Below are positions 37,317-48,837 of a stretch of 64,000 nucleotides of DNA, one piece after another (within the stretch, counting starts at the first letter, position 1; every line of letters starts with the position of its first letter). Below the pieces are notes generated by a model that made no database searches, had not been told where the DNA came from, and worked only from the letters and a program-made list of their open reading frames with translations. The stretch is from assembly GCA_015227615.1 (NCBI GenBank), contig JAALGZ010000013.1, forward strand, positions 248,001 to 312,000, written 5' to 3'. A program made the translations under genes and the position numbers. This DNA is from Labyrinthula sp. Ha. Its lineage: Eukaryota > Sar > Bigyra > Labyrinthulida > Labyrinthulaceae.

Positions 37317-40238
37317 ATGCAGGAAGCAGAGTATACTTTTGAAACAAATAGCTTCAATAAACTAAAACAGTATCTAGAAGATGATGAAAATCACACAATA
37401 GGGGATAAATCTATCCATATTATTTGCTATAATATGTATCTAGACCCTGAAAAACTTCGGAAGCTAAATGGGAGCAATAGGGTGTGTTTTAGAAATGTTA
37501 CTCAACTAAGTCTTTACAATAACGATCTCTCTATAGAAAGTTCTCTTTTGCTAGGTTCTTTATTTTCAAAAATATCAAAACTTTCATCGCTTTTGATATC
37601 AGGCAATAAGTTGGCTTCAAAATCAGTGGAACACATTTTCACTTCTCTCTCTGCTCTCAAATCCCTTCAAAGTATATCCTTCATAAACGTGCCACTGAAT
37701 CAAAAGTCTTGCTCTCACATTTCTTCATTTTTGTGCTCAACCACTGCAAATATTAAAATTATCAAGTTAATGAAATGCAATATAAACTCAAAAGGAGCAG
37801 GGGAACTCGCAAATGGAATTGAGGAGAACGAGACAATCCTTTCTCTCAACCTTCAATCAAATGAAATCACTGATGATGGTTGTATTGATTTATGCAGTTC
37901 TTTTCAATTTAATGGCTCTATGTGTGAAGTTGATCTATCTTATAATAAAATATCTGACAAATCGATCAAAGCTATCGAGACACTGTTGGAAACAAATAAA
38001 AGTATAACAGAGTTTAATCTGAACATGAATAGTTTTAATAAATTTGGATTTGTTGAAAAGATTGAGAGAAAAGTTAGGAGGAACTTAATGCACCAACAAA
38101 AGGTTTTTCTTGAAATACTGAATGAAAAAAATATTTCAGGTCATTTTAATTTCATCAAGGTTATGGTTATTGGAAAGAAAGGATCAGGAAAGACATCAAC
38201 TGTACGAGCTATTTTAGGTGTTCCTTTTTCTGAAGTTCTTCCTTCTACAAATATAGCTGAAATCACAGTATCAACAAGCGACCAAACCAGATTAAAGGGA
38301 CCCCGTGAGTATCAGCATGTTTCTCCAATGTTATCGTTCAACTCTTTTGATGATTCTTTTGCAAGTTTAGAACCACCTATGGAAGAGGTAGATGTAAATA
38401 GAAATGTTGATTTTCTAACTGATTTTGTTGCTGAGCTTGCTGTTAATAATCAGAGTCACTCTTTCCTTAGGCAAAACAAAAGAACACTTAAATCTAAAAG
38501 GGGATCGAAAAGTAAGAAATTATCAGTCACCGAGAATAGATCGAGTTTAAACATATCTAGTCAGTTCAATGAAAGTGAAGTATCTTTTGAAGAGGTTAAA
38601 CGAACAATGGTTTTACGCTCAAAATCCAAGTTGAATAGAAAAATGCTGTCTAAAGCACGCTGGAGAAAATCGAGGACAAAGTTTGTAATTTGGGATATGG
38701 GAGGTGCAAGCCAATTTCGTTCCTTGCACCATTTATTCTTCACTTCAAATACTTGCTATATTTTAGCTATTAACTTACGTGATTACGTTCACGACAAAGA
38801 AGGAACTTTTCAAAATGTTTGCTTCTGGTTATCTTCAGTTAAGCTTTATGTTGTAAATAGTCCAATAATTGTTATTGCTACTTGTACGGATTTGTTTGCA
38901 CAAAAGGCATTGGACAAAATTCTACCTAAGTTAGAGAGAAAGGTGTTTACAGAGGCACAAAGAATAGGCATCAAGAATATAGTTCAAACAACTAGAGTAA
39001 GCAGAACATCGGGGCGTAAAATTATTTTCCCTGTAAGCAACTTGAAAAAAAACGGAGTGAATGCCGTTAGAGAAGCCATTCAGTCATCATTAGAAAGATT
39101 TAGATTGAATACATCTACAGTCACAGTCAAAGACGTCTTTTTCGTTGATTTTCTTTTCAACCACCCAACTGCAAGAAATAAAGGCTTCTTACCTTTTGAG
39201 CTTGCAAAAGAGTTTTTCTTCAATTTGTTTGAGCCTGAAGAGCAAGAGAATATAAAGGTAACCGATATATATGAAACTTTGTTGTATTTTAATGATGTGG
39301 GTTTGATTATATATTTGCAGAAAACCGTGGAGCTTTCTAAAGTGATTGTCACTGATCCGAAATATTTGATTAAGCAGGTAGGTAAGGTTCTTTTCGATAG
39401 AACTTTACATGATGAATATCAAGAGAAACCATTCGAGTATTTAGAACAAGTGGGGTTGCTTGAAGAATATACTTATTTCAAGACCTGTGGTGTTATTTCA
39501 TTCGATTTGCTGAAGTTTCTCTTGAGAGATAATGTTCACCTTGACGTAAATGACACTTCTTACCCAGAGAATTTCAGCTTCTTGCTTGACTTTATGAAGG
39601 TTTCTTTACTAATGAACGAAATTTACGTAGATAATGAGGTGAAATATTTAGTTCCTTCATTGATACTCTCTGCAAATGATATTCCTGTGCTTCAGGAGTC
39701 TTATACAAAAATGACAAGATCAACTTCAAACTTTGATCAACATGATGTACTTGATATTATTGTAGACTTAAAAGAGGGCAACAGGGTTCTTGGTTTTTTC
39801 GAATGCTTGGTTTGTCTCTTGATTTCCAACATTAGTCAATCAGAGTCGTTTCCAGGTGTACTAACCTCAATTCCAATTCTTTATCCTAACTTTTGTGAAA
39901 TTTCGTTGGGTTATGACTGCTCACTACGAATAGAACAAAAGCTGTCGAAGAAGACACATCGTATTGAATTTAAAGTTCCCTTAGAGATTAATTCAGGATC
40001 AATGCGACCGGGTTCAACAAACAAGTATGACTTTCTTCTGAAGGTGCAGTCACTTATAACATCGGGTGTAAATACTATTAATCGAGATTTCATGAATAAC
40101 CAGCTCGAGTATGAAGTGTATGCTGTCGACAACCAATTTCCTAGCGACAAGGTTAATCTTGTGGGCGAAAATGAGGCTCACATGTTGGAGGATAGCTTTC
40201 AGAATCTAACTGATTTCGATAGCTTTCTTGGGTTTTAG
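37317..40238 (+). CDS. Roco-family protein: leucine-rich repeats, Roc GTPase, COR domain
   Basis: Predicted 973 residues from ATG 37317. Residues about 55-240 are leucine-rich repeats with LxLxxN spacing (SLNLQSNEITDDG, EVDLSYNKISDKS). A Ras-like Roc domain follows, with P-loop GKKGSGKTS at 286-294, G3 motif WDMGGASQF at 459-467 and a G4-like TCTD at about 522-525. Between P-loop and G3 lies an unusually long segment rich in Ser, Lys and Arg (about 300-455), including LKSKRGSKSKK. A COR-like region follows, about 600-850, starting near DVFFVDFLF. No kinase domain is present, so the layout resembles MFHAS1/MASL-type Roco proteins, not LRRK2. Roco proteins are dimeric GTPase switches in signalling; partners here are unknown. 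It faces POLD2, ending 135 bp away. Confidence 0.88.
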   Translation: MQEAEYTFETNSFNKLKQYLEDDENHTIGDKSIHIICYNMYLDPEKLRKLNGSNRVCFRNVTQLSLYNNDLSIESSLLLGSLFSKISKLSSLLISGNKLASKSVEHIFTSLSALKSLQSISFINVPLNQKSCSHISSFLCSTTANIKIIKLMKCNINSKGAGELANGIEENETILSLNLQSNEITDDGCIDLCSSFQFNGSMCEVDLSYNKISDKSIKAIETLLETNKSITEFNLNMNSFNKFGFVEKIERKVRRNLMHQQKVFLEILNEKNISGHFNFIKVMVIGKKGSGKTSTVRAILGVPFSEVLPSTNIAEITVSTSDQTRLKGPREYQHVSPMLSFNSFDDSFASLEPPMEEVDVNRNVDFLTDFVAELAVNNQSHSFLRQNKRTLKSKRGSKSKKLSVTENRSSLNISSQFNESEVSFEEVKRTMVLRSKSKLNRKMLSKARWRKSRTKFVIWDMGGASQFRSLHHLFFTSNTCYILAINLRDYVHDKEGTFQNVCFWLSSVKLYVVNSPIIVIATCTDLFAQKALDKILPKLERKVFTEAQRIGIKNIVQTTRVSRTSGRKIIFPVSNLKKNGVNAVREAIQSSLERFRLNTSTVTVKDVFFVDFLFNHPTARNKGFLPFELAKEFFFNLFEPEEQENIKVTDIYETLLYFNDVGLIIYLQKTVELSKVIVTDPKYLIKQVGKVLFDRTLHDEYQEKPFEYLEQVGLLEEYTYFKTCGVISFDLLKFLLRDNVHLDVNDTSYPENFSFLLDFMKVSLLMNEIYVDNEVKYLVPSLILSANDIPVLQESYTKMTRSTSNFDQHDVLDIIVDLKEGNRVLGFFECLVCLLISNISQSESFPGVLTSIPILYPNFCEISLGYDCSLRIEQKLSKKTHRIEFKVPLEINSGSMRPGSTNKYDFLLKVQSLITSGVNTINRDFMNNQLEYEVYAVDNQFPSDKVNLVGENEAHMLEDSFQNLTDFDSFLGF

Positions 40239-40373
40239 TGCTTGAAACTTATTAGAGTAGCTGTGTATTAATTGACAATAAAACAAACTTGATAATAAGG
40301 CGTTGTGTAGCTTGTTTTACCCCTGTTAGCAGTTCATCTTACCACTGGGGAGAGACTGAACTTGGTATTAAAT

Positions 40374-41647
40374 CTAAGCTTGGTCAACCAGAAGATGTGA
40401 ACTAGAGGTATCTTCCTGGAATTTAACCACAGTAGTCTCAAGTTGAGGGCAACTTAGATCGACAATGACGGCCTCTCTAGAATCTCTAAACTTCGGAATA
40501 CAAATATATCGAGTATCATTATAGTATTCGGTAGAAAATTTTGGGCACCCGCCTGAGAAGTATATATTAGGAATTTCATTTTGAGTGAAAACATCTTGTT
40601 CATCCAGTGGATAGCAACTAAGAGTATCAGGGCAGTTGGGAGCTAAATTACACCACTTGTTAAGCTTGGTTTTCATAAGATCTAAATGTGTATCGAACTT
40701 AGTTTGTTTTAGCAGGTTTTCATCGATCTGTCCACTTTCTCCTAAACAGGTAATGTTAACCGCTTGAATGTTAAACTTATTTGGATTTGTCGTCAGCCTC
40801 AGTCTTCCCTTAAACTGGTTCCTAGACAAAAAAGTTGATCTATGGAATTTCTGTTGTGGGAGTATCTTAGTTGCCATAAGGTCCTCATCTCCAGGCATTA
40901 TTTCAATAGTCAAAGCTGGGTTCTCCTCTAACAAACCACCAATGAATGAATCAAACAACTCAATGTTTTCAACGAGCTTGTTCTGCAAACTCTTGCTTAT
41001 CTCCTTTTTTGTCATTTCAAAGTTCAAGCTTTTTGCTTCTGGTGACCTTATAAAATTATTACCTGCTAATACCACATGATTAATCCCTTTGCTTTGAATA
41101 AACTTGGATAACAAAAGCAGAGGCACAAAGTTTTCCTTGTTCATATTCTGTTGCAGTCTAAGACCTGAAATGAACATTAACTTTGAGTTCAGACACTGAT
41201 GTTTTCCGGGAGGCTTGGGTTTCGGATAGATTACCTCCTTAACCGAAAAAGCTCCAGACGCGAGAGTCTCACCCTTGAAGCCTAACACCAAACCAGTACA
41301 AATCTGATGAATAACCTCCTTGTCTTCAAAGACGAGCAGCGTTCTATTTTTCTCTGCATTTTCCAAATAAACTTTATCTGAATCAGAGCAGAAACTTTCC
41401 TCTGCATCCATCTGTTCATCAGTAAACTCTGCTGCAAAGTACTTCAACACTTCTAATCTATTCTTCTGCTCTTTAAAAACCGTTCCTACTATTGTCTCTT
41501 TGTCTATTTTTATCCATGATTTTGTTTGGTTCAGTCTTGAATTATATAACTTATTATATTGACTACATATAATGTTTCACAAATTATCTACTTGGTAAAA
41601 TTTTGTTGAGTTAGAATATAACGGTTATTCAAACTATCCACTTTCAT
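40374..41647 (-). CDS. POLD2: DNA polymerase delta small subunit (POLD2/p50), two exons
   Basis: Exon 1 is 41647-41592 and exon 2 is 41562-40374; spliced, they give 414 residues against about 470 in human. This is the non-catalytic B-subunit that links the polymerase delta catalytic chain to its other subunits. Conserved blocks follow the family order: NRYILTQQNF then QYNKLYNSRL at the N-terminus, IVGTVFK, the OB-fold part, MFISGLRL, NHVVLAGNNF, IEIMPGDEDL, and CPDTLSCYPLDEQDVF then PNIYFSGGCPKF near the end. The inactive phosphodiesterase-like domain lacks metal ligands, as usual in eukaryotes. The long single frame lacks the N-terminal block; adding the short intron restores both the ATG and that block. 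It converges on the Roco gene. Confidence 0.9.
41563..41591 (-). other. 29-nt intron in POLD2
   Basis: Starts GTAGAT and ends ATGTAG on the minus strand, after the second base of a codon. In-frame TAG and TGA codons around it disappear on removal, and the two sides join into a continuous match to the POLD2 N-terminus. The donor is not the usual GTAAGT, which lowers confidence in the exact edge slightly. Confidence 0.75.
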
Positions 41648-43314
41648 TTTGTGTTGTCTTTTTCAACGAGCAATTTGATTGGTTGCTTCAACCTATATTA
41701 ATATGTACCCTAAAGTACGGTTATAAGAACTCAATACAATACAAATGGGATTCGAAGGAAGCCACAAAGTACTTGTGAAGACTTAACAGTGGATTTATGC
41801 AGTCATAATGATGAGTTTGTTCTTAACTGGATTCCCAAATAATATTAAGCGCCACACTGTTGAAATGAGCTACAAACAACAAAGTGTGACCGTTCTCTGA
41901 TAGTAAACTAACTTCTTTCATGACTCTTATTCTTACATTAAAGCTTTCTGGGAGTCTATTAACTCATAAAAATGAAAATTTACTGTTATAATCTACTTTT
42001 CTCACCTAAAGTTCACTCTATTCTTTTAGTGTTTAGAGAAGAGTTTGTCCTATCACCGATAAAATGAAGTTAAATATGAGGCAAGCAGCCACAAAAAGCC
42101 GTCTCGACTAAAGAACGTGAATAATGTCAGGCAACAAGCAGAAGTTTTAAAAAATTGAAAAAGTGTTTATTGTAACTAAATTTAAATAAATTTTCTACAA
42201 GGTATCAGAGTGGTAAGAATGTTTGTTCATCGGGTTTCGTGTGATACTTCAGAATAGAGCTTTCAGAGGAAGTAATAAGCTGATTAGTAAGAATTTGAAA
42301 TTACCTGATGAATAATATTTGTCTTATAAAGTAGTCTTAGATTACTTAATATGTAAGGAAAGTCTTTTGACTGACTTCGCAATAATACAATTCTTTATGT
42401 GATGACGGTACAACTGTTCAGCTGCATTGGTAAATGAAATATCTTAGGTTTGCCTTGTTTATATGACCACAAGAAATTTGCCTATTACTCTTTGCATAAA
42501 ATTTACTTTTTGAAAGCGAGAGATGATGGAAACTGCTATTTTTCTGTCTCACCAATGTATTTTGGTGATGTTAAGTTCTTAGCAACCAAGGGTAAAAGAA
42601 ACCCGTAGATATTGCTTTTCTCCTGGGTTTGAAAGCTTGAACTAATTGTAAACGACACTAATCTGTACCACTACGCAATAGCTGAAACACGAAATGAATA
42701 TGGATTGATAAATGAGAGCACTTCAATGTTTTCACATTAAAAATTTTTAATTAATCCTTAGCCTAGAATTTGTAGCAAATATAGGCGACGTGCTTCTTTC
42801 CACTAATTCATTTGAGTATACGGCATACAACTTTCAGGTTTCGAGATATAAAATTGAGTTGAAGAGCCGTGTTATCCTTTCAATTATCCTATAACATGTT
42901 ATAAGGTTCTATAATCCGAAAAAACGTTTTATATATATCTATTATATTTCTGTTGCTGGTTTTATGGATCTACAAGTCATTCTTAACTGTTATAGAGAAT
43001 TCCTTTCGTTTATTGGATCAACTTTTATATTTCTAAAAAAACTTCGTTCCATGGTTTAGTTTGCGGCAAAAAAAATAGTACGGAAAAGCAAACTGGACAA
43101 TCTTTTAAGATAATTTTTGTTCTAAGCAAATAATGCAAACAAAATATTTGTTTTCTTTTTTTTTGGGGGGGGTTACATTGCTGTAGTTCACCATTCTATT
43201 TCTAGCTTGCCTGAAGCTACATGGAACTTAGGTTTGGTCATAGCCATCCTTTGATATATATTCTTGTGTTTTTTCTATTTATGTGCTAGAAATCATTTTA
43301 TCTAACTCAACACA
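41648..43314. other. Intergenic stretch between POLD2 and actin A3
   Basis: No supportable gene. It contains a T9 run directly followed by a G8 run at 43156-43172, about 290 bp before the A3 start; G runs this long are rare in such AT-rich DNA. Confidence 0.5.
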
Positions 43315-43446
43315 ATGGTGCATTACCTACCAGCCCCTAAACCTTATTTGATTGAATCGCCCGTAGACAGCTTCAACCCCGAGGATACCAGTCTTGATCC
43401 CGACAATGATCCTAAATTGAAATGTCCAAAATACCCAGTTTTTTAG
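43315..43446 (+). CDS. Small proline-rich open frame just upstream of actin A3
   Basis: An ATG-started frame of 43 codons, with a stop just upstream, ends 16 bp before the A3 start codon. Its base composition is about 43% GC, well above the surroundings and similar to the real genes here. The peptide is rich in Pro and Asp (PAPKPYLIESPVDSFNPED) and not of a family I know. It could be an upstream open frame in the A3 messenger that dampens translation, an independent microprotein, or chance. Position and composition are the only evidence. Confidence 0.3.
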   Translation: MVHYLPAPKPYLIESPVDSFNPEDTSLDPDNDPKLKCPKYPVF

Positions 43447-43462
43447 CTCTCTTCAAGAAAAT

Positions 43463-44569
43463 ATGGAGCCAATAGTTATGGATAATGGGTCTGAAACGAC
43501 CAAAACAGGCTTTGCTGGGGATGATACACCATGTGCTCACTTCCCCTCAAGCATAACATATGAAGAAAAAAACCTTGTATCTCATATACCAAACACTAGA
43601 GATACAAACTTAGAATCCCAAAATGCATCTTCTAAATTAAATCCCATGCTGAAATACCCTATTGAAGCTGGAGTTGTTGTAAACTGGGATGACATGGAAG
43701 ATCTTTGGGAACATACTTTCTCGCAGCGTCTTTTTGTCAAAACAGAAGATCATCCTATTCTTTTAACAGAAAAGATATATGGAACAACTGCAACCAGAGA
43801 GAAAACAATTCAAGTAATCTTTGAACAATTCAACGTTCCTGCTACTTTTCTTAGTCTTCAATCAGTTCTTGCACTGTACGCATCTGGACGAACAACAGGA
43901 GTTGTAGTGGATTCTGGGCTAAGTGTATCGCATACTGTTCCTGTTTATCAAGGATATTGTCTTCCACATGCAGTTGGTAAGTTCAACTTTGGAGGAAAAC
44001 ATGTCTCGAGTGATCTAAGGAAGTACCTTTTGGAAAGTAAACATGTAGCTCAGGAAAGAATTACACTAACATTGGTTGATGAAATTAAAAGGTCTATTGT
44101 TTCTGTGAAGCAAATTAATAAACAAACATCAATAGTAGAAGATGAAGACATTGTGGCATATAAGCTTCCAGATGGTTCTCAGGTTATAATTGGCAAAGAA
44201 CGATACAAATGTGCAGAAGTTATGTTTCGAACTCGGATCTATGGAATGAAGCGCTTTGGAATTTGCGAAAATCTTTATAATAGTATCATGAAATGCGACA
44301 TAGATATTCGAACGGATTTGTATTCTAATATAGTTCTTTCTGGTGGAAATACTATGATAGAGGGGTTTGGTCATAGAATTAAGAATGAGCTGGTTGATGT
44401 TTTTCGTGTAAAACAGAGTATAAATATTGTGGAACCACCGGAAAGAACTCTTTCTACGTGGAGAGGTGGTGCCATTTTTGCTTCTTTGTCTACTTTTGAA
44501 GATATTTGGATATCCAAGGAAGAATATGATGATCAGGGACCTGCATGTGTGCATAGAAAGTGTTTTTGA
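43463..44569 (+). CDS. Divergent actin-like protein A3
   Basis: Predicted 368 residues from ATG 43463. This is a different lineage from A1/A2. It keeps the conventional loop 1 start MDNGSETTKTGFAGDD, the Gln137 counterpart (FLSLQSVLALYASGRTTG) and the His161 counterpart (SVSHTVP), and ends GPACVHRKCF like true actin. However, phosphate loop 2 reads DSGLSVS, losing the Asp157 counterpart. The region of the DNase-I-binding loop is replaced by an unrelated stretch (SSITYEEKNLVSHIPN). The patch WHHTFYNELRVAPEEH of actin and A1/A2 is changed to WEHTFSQRLFVKTEDH. Because the DNase loop makes longitudinal contacts in F-actin, normal filament assembly seems unlikely; capping or nucleation in the manner of Arps is an alternative. 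Function is inference only. Confidence 0.92.
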   Translation: MEPIVMDNGSETTKTGFAGDDTPCAHFPSSITYEEKNLVSHIPNTRDTNLESQNASSKLNPMLKYPIEAGVVVNWDDMEDLWEHTFSQRLFVKTEDHPILLTEKIYGTTATREKTIQVIFEQFNVPATFLSLQSVLALYASGRTTGVVVDSGLSVSHTVPVYQGYCLPHAVGKFNFGGKHVSSDLRKYLLESKHVAQERITLTLVDEIKRSIVSVKQINKQTSIVEDEDIVAYKLPDGSQVIIGKERYKCAEVMFRTRIYGMKRFGICENLYNSIMKCDIDIRTDLYSNIVLSGGNTMIEGFGHRIKNELVDVFRVKQSINIVEPPERTLSTWRGGAIFASLSTFEDIWISKEEYDDQGPACVHRKCF

Positions 44570-47500
44570 TGTCCAAAGCAAACACACAAAGTTTTCTTAC
44601 TAATGTATTACTTACTTTCAAAAAAATAAACCAAAAGTTTTCATAGGACGATAATAAACTTACTGACGATAAAAGGCTCATGTTGTTTAGGCTCGCAAAC
44701 TTTAACGGGAAGGAATGTTGGATTTATAGGCAGCTGTTCATACGATTAACTAAAGCGAGTTGCTTCAGAGGTTGAAGTTTCTCCTGCAGTTTTATCTAGT
44801 TTCCTGAAAAAAATATAAGAGATTTGTAATGTTTCAGATAGAGTTTATACTAGCTCGCAGGGTGGAATTCATTAAGTCAAAGGAAGTGTGTATATTATAA
44901 TGCGACTCTTACATTTGCTTCTGAATCTTAGTCCACAACTAAGTTTTCTTGCTTTTATCGTCTGCTAAGAGTTTTGGGAGCCTTCGCATAGATGTACAAT
45001 AGATTCTCTAGCATTTTCTGGTGCTGTCGAAGTATGGCCAGTTTTCTTCGTTTTGTTGCTCTTGTCTTTTCTTTCCCCTCGTTAGTCAATGCGTCTAACC
45101 TTCGTTTTAGGTGTCTTTAAAAGAAATCGTATGGTTGTAGAGAATATGCTATTTTTTTAATTCATATGTATTTTCTTGAGGCTTAGCACATTAGTTCGAT
45201 TCAGTTGTACTCTTATAATGCGCCTATTAATAGGTTCAATACATTAAGAAATCAAATGTGGAAATTATCTCTCCTAAAAAACATTCAACAAATTAAGACT
45301 AATAACGCTCTATTGGTTGGAATTGACTTAGGACTCAACACCAAGTAATTAGTTGTCAAGCACCGGTAAATCCATATGATACATTAGAATCAGTGAAGAT
45401 CTAATGAAGATATATAATATAAACTGTTGAAACGAGTTCATCCTTTTTTAGTACAGTCTTTTTCAAAAAAACAACGCAATATAAACTGGAATTTAACTCT
45501 ATTGCACGAGGTCCACAAGTTTATTGTATTTGTCTGCATAGTTGATTGCGGTAGTGTACGCCATCTACAGGAGACTTATAGTACGAAAGTCAAGAAATAA
45601 ACACCATCGAATGATACGATAGAATAAGTTAGAACTGTGGTTATAAAAAGTAAAGTCTTAGTTTAATAAAGATTCATTCTTACCAAGTACTGATTCTTCA
45701 AGAACCATTTAGCCATGAGTTTGCATGGGATCTCTGTAGGAAAAAGAACAGACATACCTTTGATGCCTTGTATAGAACCACTAAAAACCCAGAATCCGGC
45801 AGATATATAACACATATTTATTTTTTTGCTTTTATTTTATAAACTGAGAAAATAAAGTCAGGAATTTTATACAAAGGATTAACTGCATTTCTTGCTCTCA
45901 ATTACAGCATTTTAGAAACTGAAAGCAGTATGTTAGAGCATACAAAGTGAAACATAAACCTTCAAGGAAAAAGCACCTATTCTAAATATAATTTTGTAAT
46001 CAGTTGATGATTGCCTTATTCTCTCAAGCCAAATATAATTCAGAGTAATATCCTTTTCTTTATTCAAAATATAAGAGCCTATTACTCGTCTCCAAGACTT
46101 AGAAGTAAATCTAAGTTTTGTCATTTCGAGAAGAGCTTGAGTAAAAATGTATAAATTTTCAGTTTTAAATAATGTAATAATTACCTACACATTATTCAAC
46201 CAGATAATTATCTTCTTGTACTCATGTTAGGTATTCCTAAACCATCGCATTATTTCAGGTTACTGTGTCATAATCCTAAATTTAGATTACACTTACTTGG
46301 TTAATCCAGCCTAGCTATCTACATCGCAGATTGAATAACTGCAGACAAAAACTCCGATGACTTTATAGACATGAACTACAAAGTACGGACTAATGAATTT
46401 GATCCATTTCAAATTCGATAATATTTGTGTTGATACCTTCCGTAAGTGACATATTCCCGCCAATGAGGTCTCTCGAGTTAAAGAGAGGAAAAATCTGTTT
46501 GCCACAATATATATTAAGATAATGGGAATTAGAATATGTAGGAGGCCTACTTTTGGGTATTTTTTACAGCGGTTGTTTATCCGTCTATGTTCGTATATTA
46601 AAATGTATCACCATAAGACGCATTCTTTAAATGATCTGATTCTTCTCAATCTGTAAAGATTCATTTATATGACATCACGAGCTGTCTAGCAAAAAATTTA
46701 TACTGTGGTTGATCATAATTGAGATAGAATTCACTAGAAATCTCATAAATTTAGAAAGTACAAAGTAAGCAATTAAAAACCGTTCAGGTTACTTAACGTT
46801 CCACTGTTAGTTGATTCAATAAATTCAAATGGACAGGGAAAATATGTTTTTTGGTTGGAGTTTCGTACGTTTTGCAACGAAATCTCTCTATATATATGCT
46901 AGGGCATCAACTTTATCAACTGGGTATTGTGTAAGAAATCAATTATGTCTTATCAAGAGCCTGAATAAACTCAAATCATTTATATAATGGCGAAACTAAT
47001 TTCTTTGAGCAATTAAATAGATTAAGTTGAAACCTCTGTATATTTTTTCTTGAACAGTATCATATTTCTCAAATTATAGATACTATGAAGAAGATACTTT
47101 TGAATACCCAGTTTTCTTGAGTAGCTGCTAATATGTAATGAAACAACTGGAATAAAGATTATAATGTAAATATATTTCTACTCTGAGAATAACCCGCATC
47201 TTAATCGAATTAACAAAAAAATGCTCCATTAATCGAAGTTATTTATATATTTGAGTTTAATTAAATTAATTTCAAAATGTACCTTAACTTAAAAGAAAAT
47301 ACGATTCCAATAACTCTGAATTTACAAGATTAGAATGGAATTACATAAAGAAATGCTTATGGTAGCTTATAATGAGATCTTTGGGGGGGGGATTTTACTA
47401 GAGCACATGTATATATCATATTCTTGAGAATTCCACATAAGAGTGTATGGTTTGCTAAAATTTTTGTAAACAAGAAATATTCAGTGTCAATAATGAACAT

Positions 47501-48837
47501 ATTCAGGCACAATCTTAGTTCTTTTAAATTTATATAGGCAACTATTATGCCAAGAAACCCGTATTCTGAGTAATTCAAGACTTATATTTAATGAACAAGT
47601 GGTATTTTGTTTCTTAGAGCTAAGTAACTTAATGTATGATATCTGCAAGATATTAAACTTTTTCATATAGAAGATAGGTCTTTTTCCATTTGCATCAATA
47701 TTAGTGAAAACTTAAGTAAAAATTTACCGAGTGAGACCCGTGCTAATGAATAAAATACATTTTGGAGCTACTGCCTGCAAGTCTTTTTTCCTTTAGCAGT
47801 AATTTTACCTCTGCAAACATATCTTTGAAGTTGCCCAAACGCTAACAATGTTAAATCCTATTCATTTCCGTGTTTCCTATGAAACTATAGTATCTGTGGG
47901 TAGGTATCTAGAATTGATAAAGTTTTTCAATAACTAGTTGAAAATTGTTTTGATTCTGATAATTAATGAAAGAAATAGGAGTTTGAATCATAAAAAATGA
48001 TTTTGATTTTATTTTTATTATGAACTGATAGTTAATATAGTATTGGGCCTCTCTGGCTTGAACCATTGGATCAACACGATACCTTCTTATTTTTTGATCC
48101 ACATAAAAATTTATGGAACAGTCATTAGGAAGATGAAAATTGGGGACGATGCAGTTAGGCCCCATGAAGCATTTCTTAAATGTATGATACGGTGAAATGT
48201 TAAAATGTTAGTTTTTGACTAATTTCACCCAGATATTGCGTCCCATTAATGTAGTAACAATGATTTTTTATCAATACCCAATAGAAATATTTCTGTAAAT
48301 ATTAATGATTATCAACAAGAAATTGCAAGAAATTTGTTAATAAATGATAAATAAAACTAGACCATCTCCAAGATTAGACCCATTCATATCTTAGAATTTG
48401 GAAGTATTTTGGAAATTTTTGGTTGCGTTAGGGACTATTGTTTAATGATAACAAGTAACAAGTCGTGTTTGATCGAAGATGCAGCGTATCATTCTTCTGT
48501 CATATAAAAACAGAAAATAGAGACCCCTGGAATTGCTCTTTCATCATTTTAACAAATGCGCAGAGTATAGTAGCTTGAGAAGGGGTCAAAGAAGAACATA
48601 TTAAGTACTGACTGCAAAAATTCACAATCCACTATCCATCAACGTAAGCTTCGATCCAATAAAATAAGAAAAAATTGTCTGAGCATCAGCGAACCCACTG
48701 AAGAACTCTACAGGAATTGTGCTCGAGCTCTTGCTACATCAAGAGTATAGATAACTATGATCTTGAAAGGAAAATATAACGCTGTCTCAAATACAACAAT
48801 AAAGAGCTAAACATCTGGAATGTATACTACATGGAAG
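44570..48837. other. 4.3 kb gap before the right duplication arm
   Basis: No supportable gene. A G9 run lies at 47383-47391. Open frames such as 46311-46505, 47357-47578 and 47908-48165 on the minus strand show no recognisable domain. The border with the duplication arm at about 48838 shows no obvious target-site duplication or transposon end. Confidence 0.5.

Noticed and set aside
36718-37357. Minus-strand frames before and overlapping the start of the Roco gene.
   Set aside because: They start from non-ATG codons, show no domain, and one overlaps a secure gene on the other strand.
48050-48080. Minus-strand GGTTCAAGCC, like a tRNA B box; several other B-box-like strings were also inspected (9251, 22090, 35570, 57090, 57850).
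   Set aside because: None has a pairing T stem, a matching A box at the right distance or an acceptor stem. A tRNA search program could still find genes I missed.
5494-48837. Possible mobile-element origin of the duplicated A1 segment.
   Set aside because: No terminal repeats, target-site duplications, poly-A tail or transposase/reverse-transcriptase coding was seen at either arm's borders.
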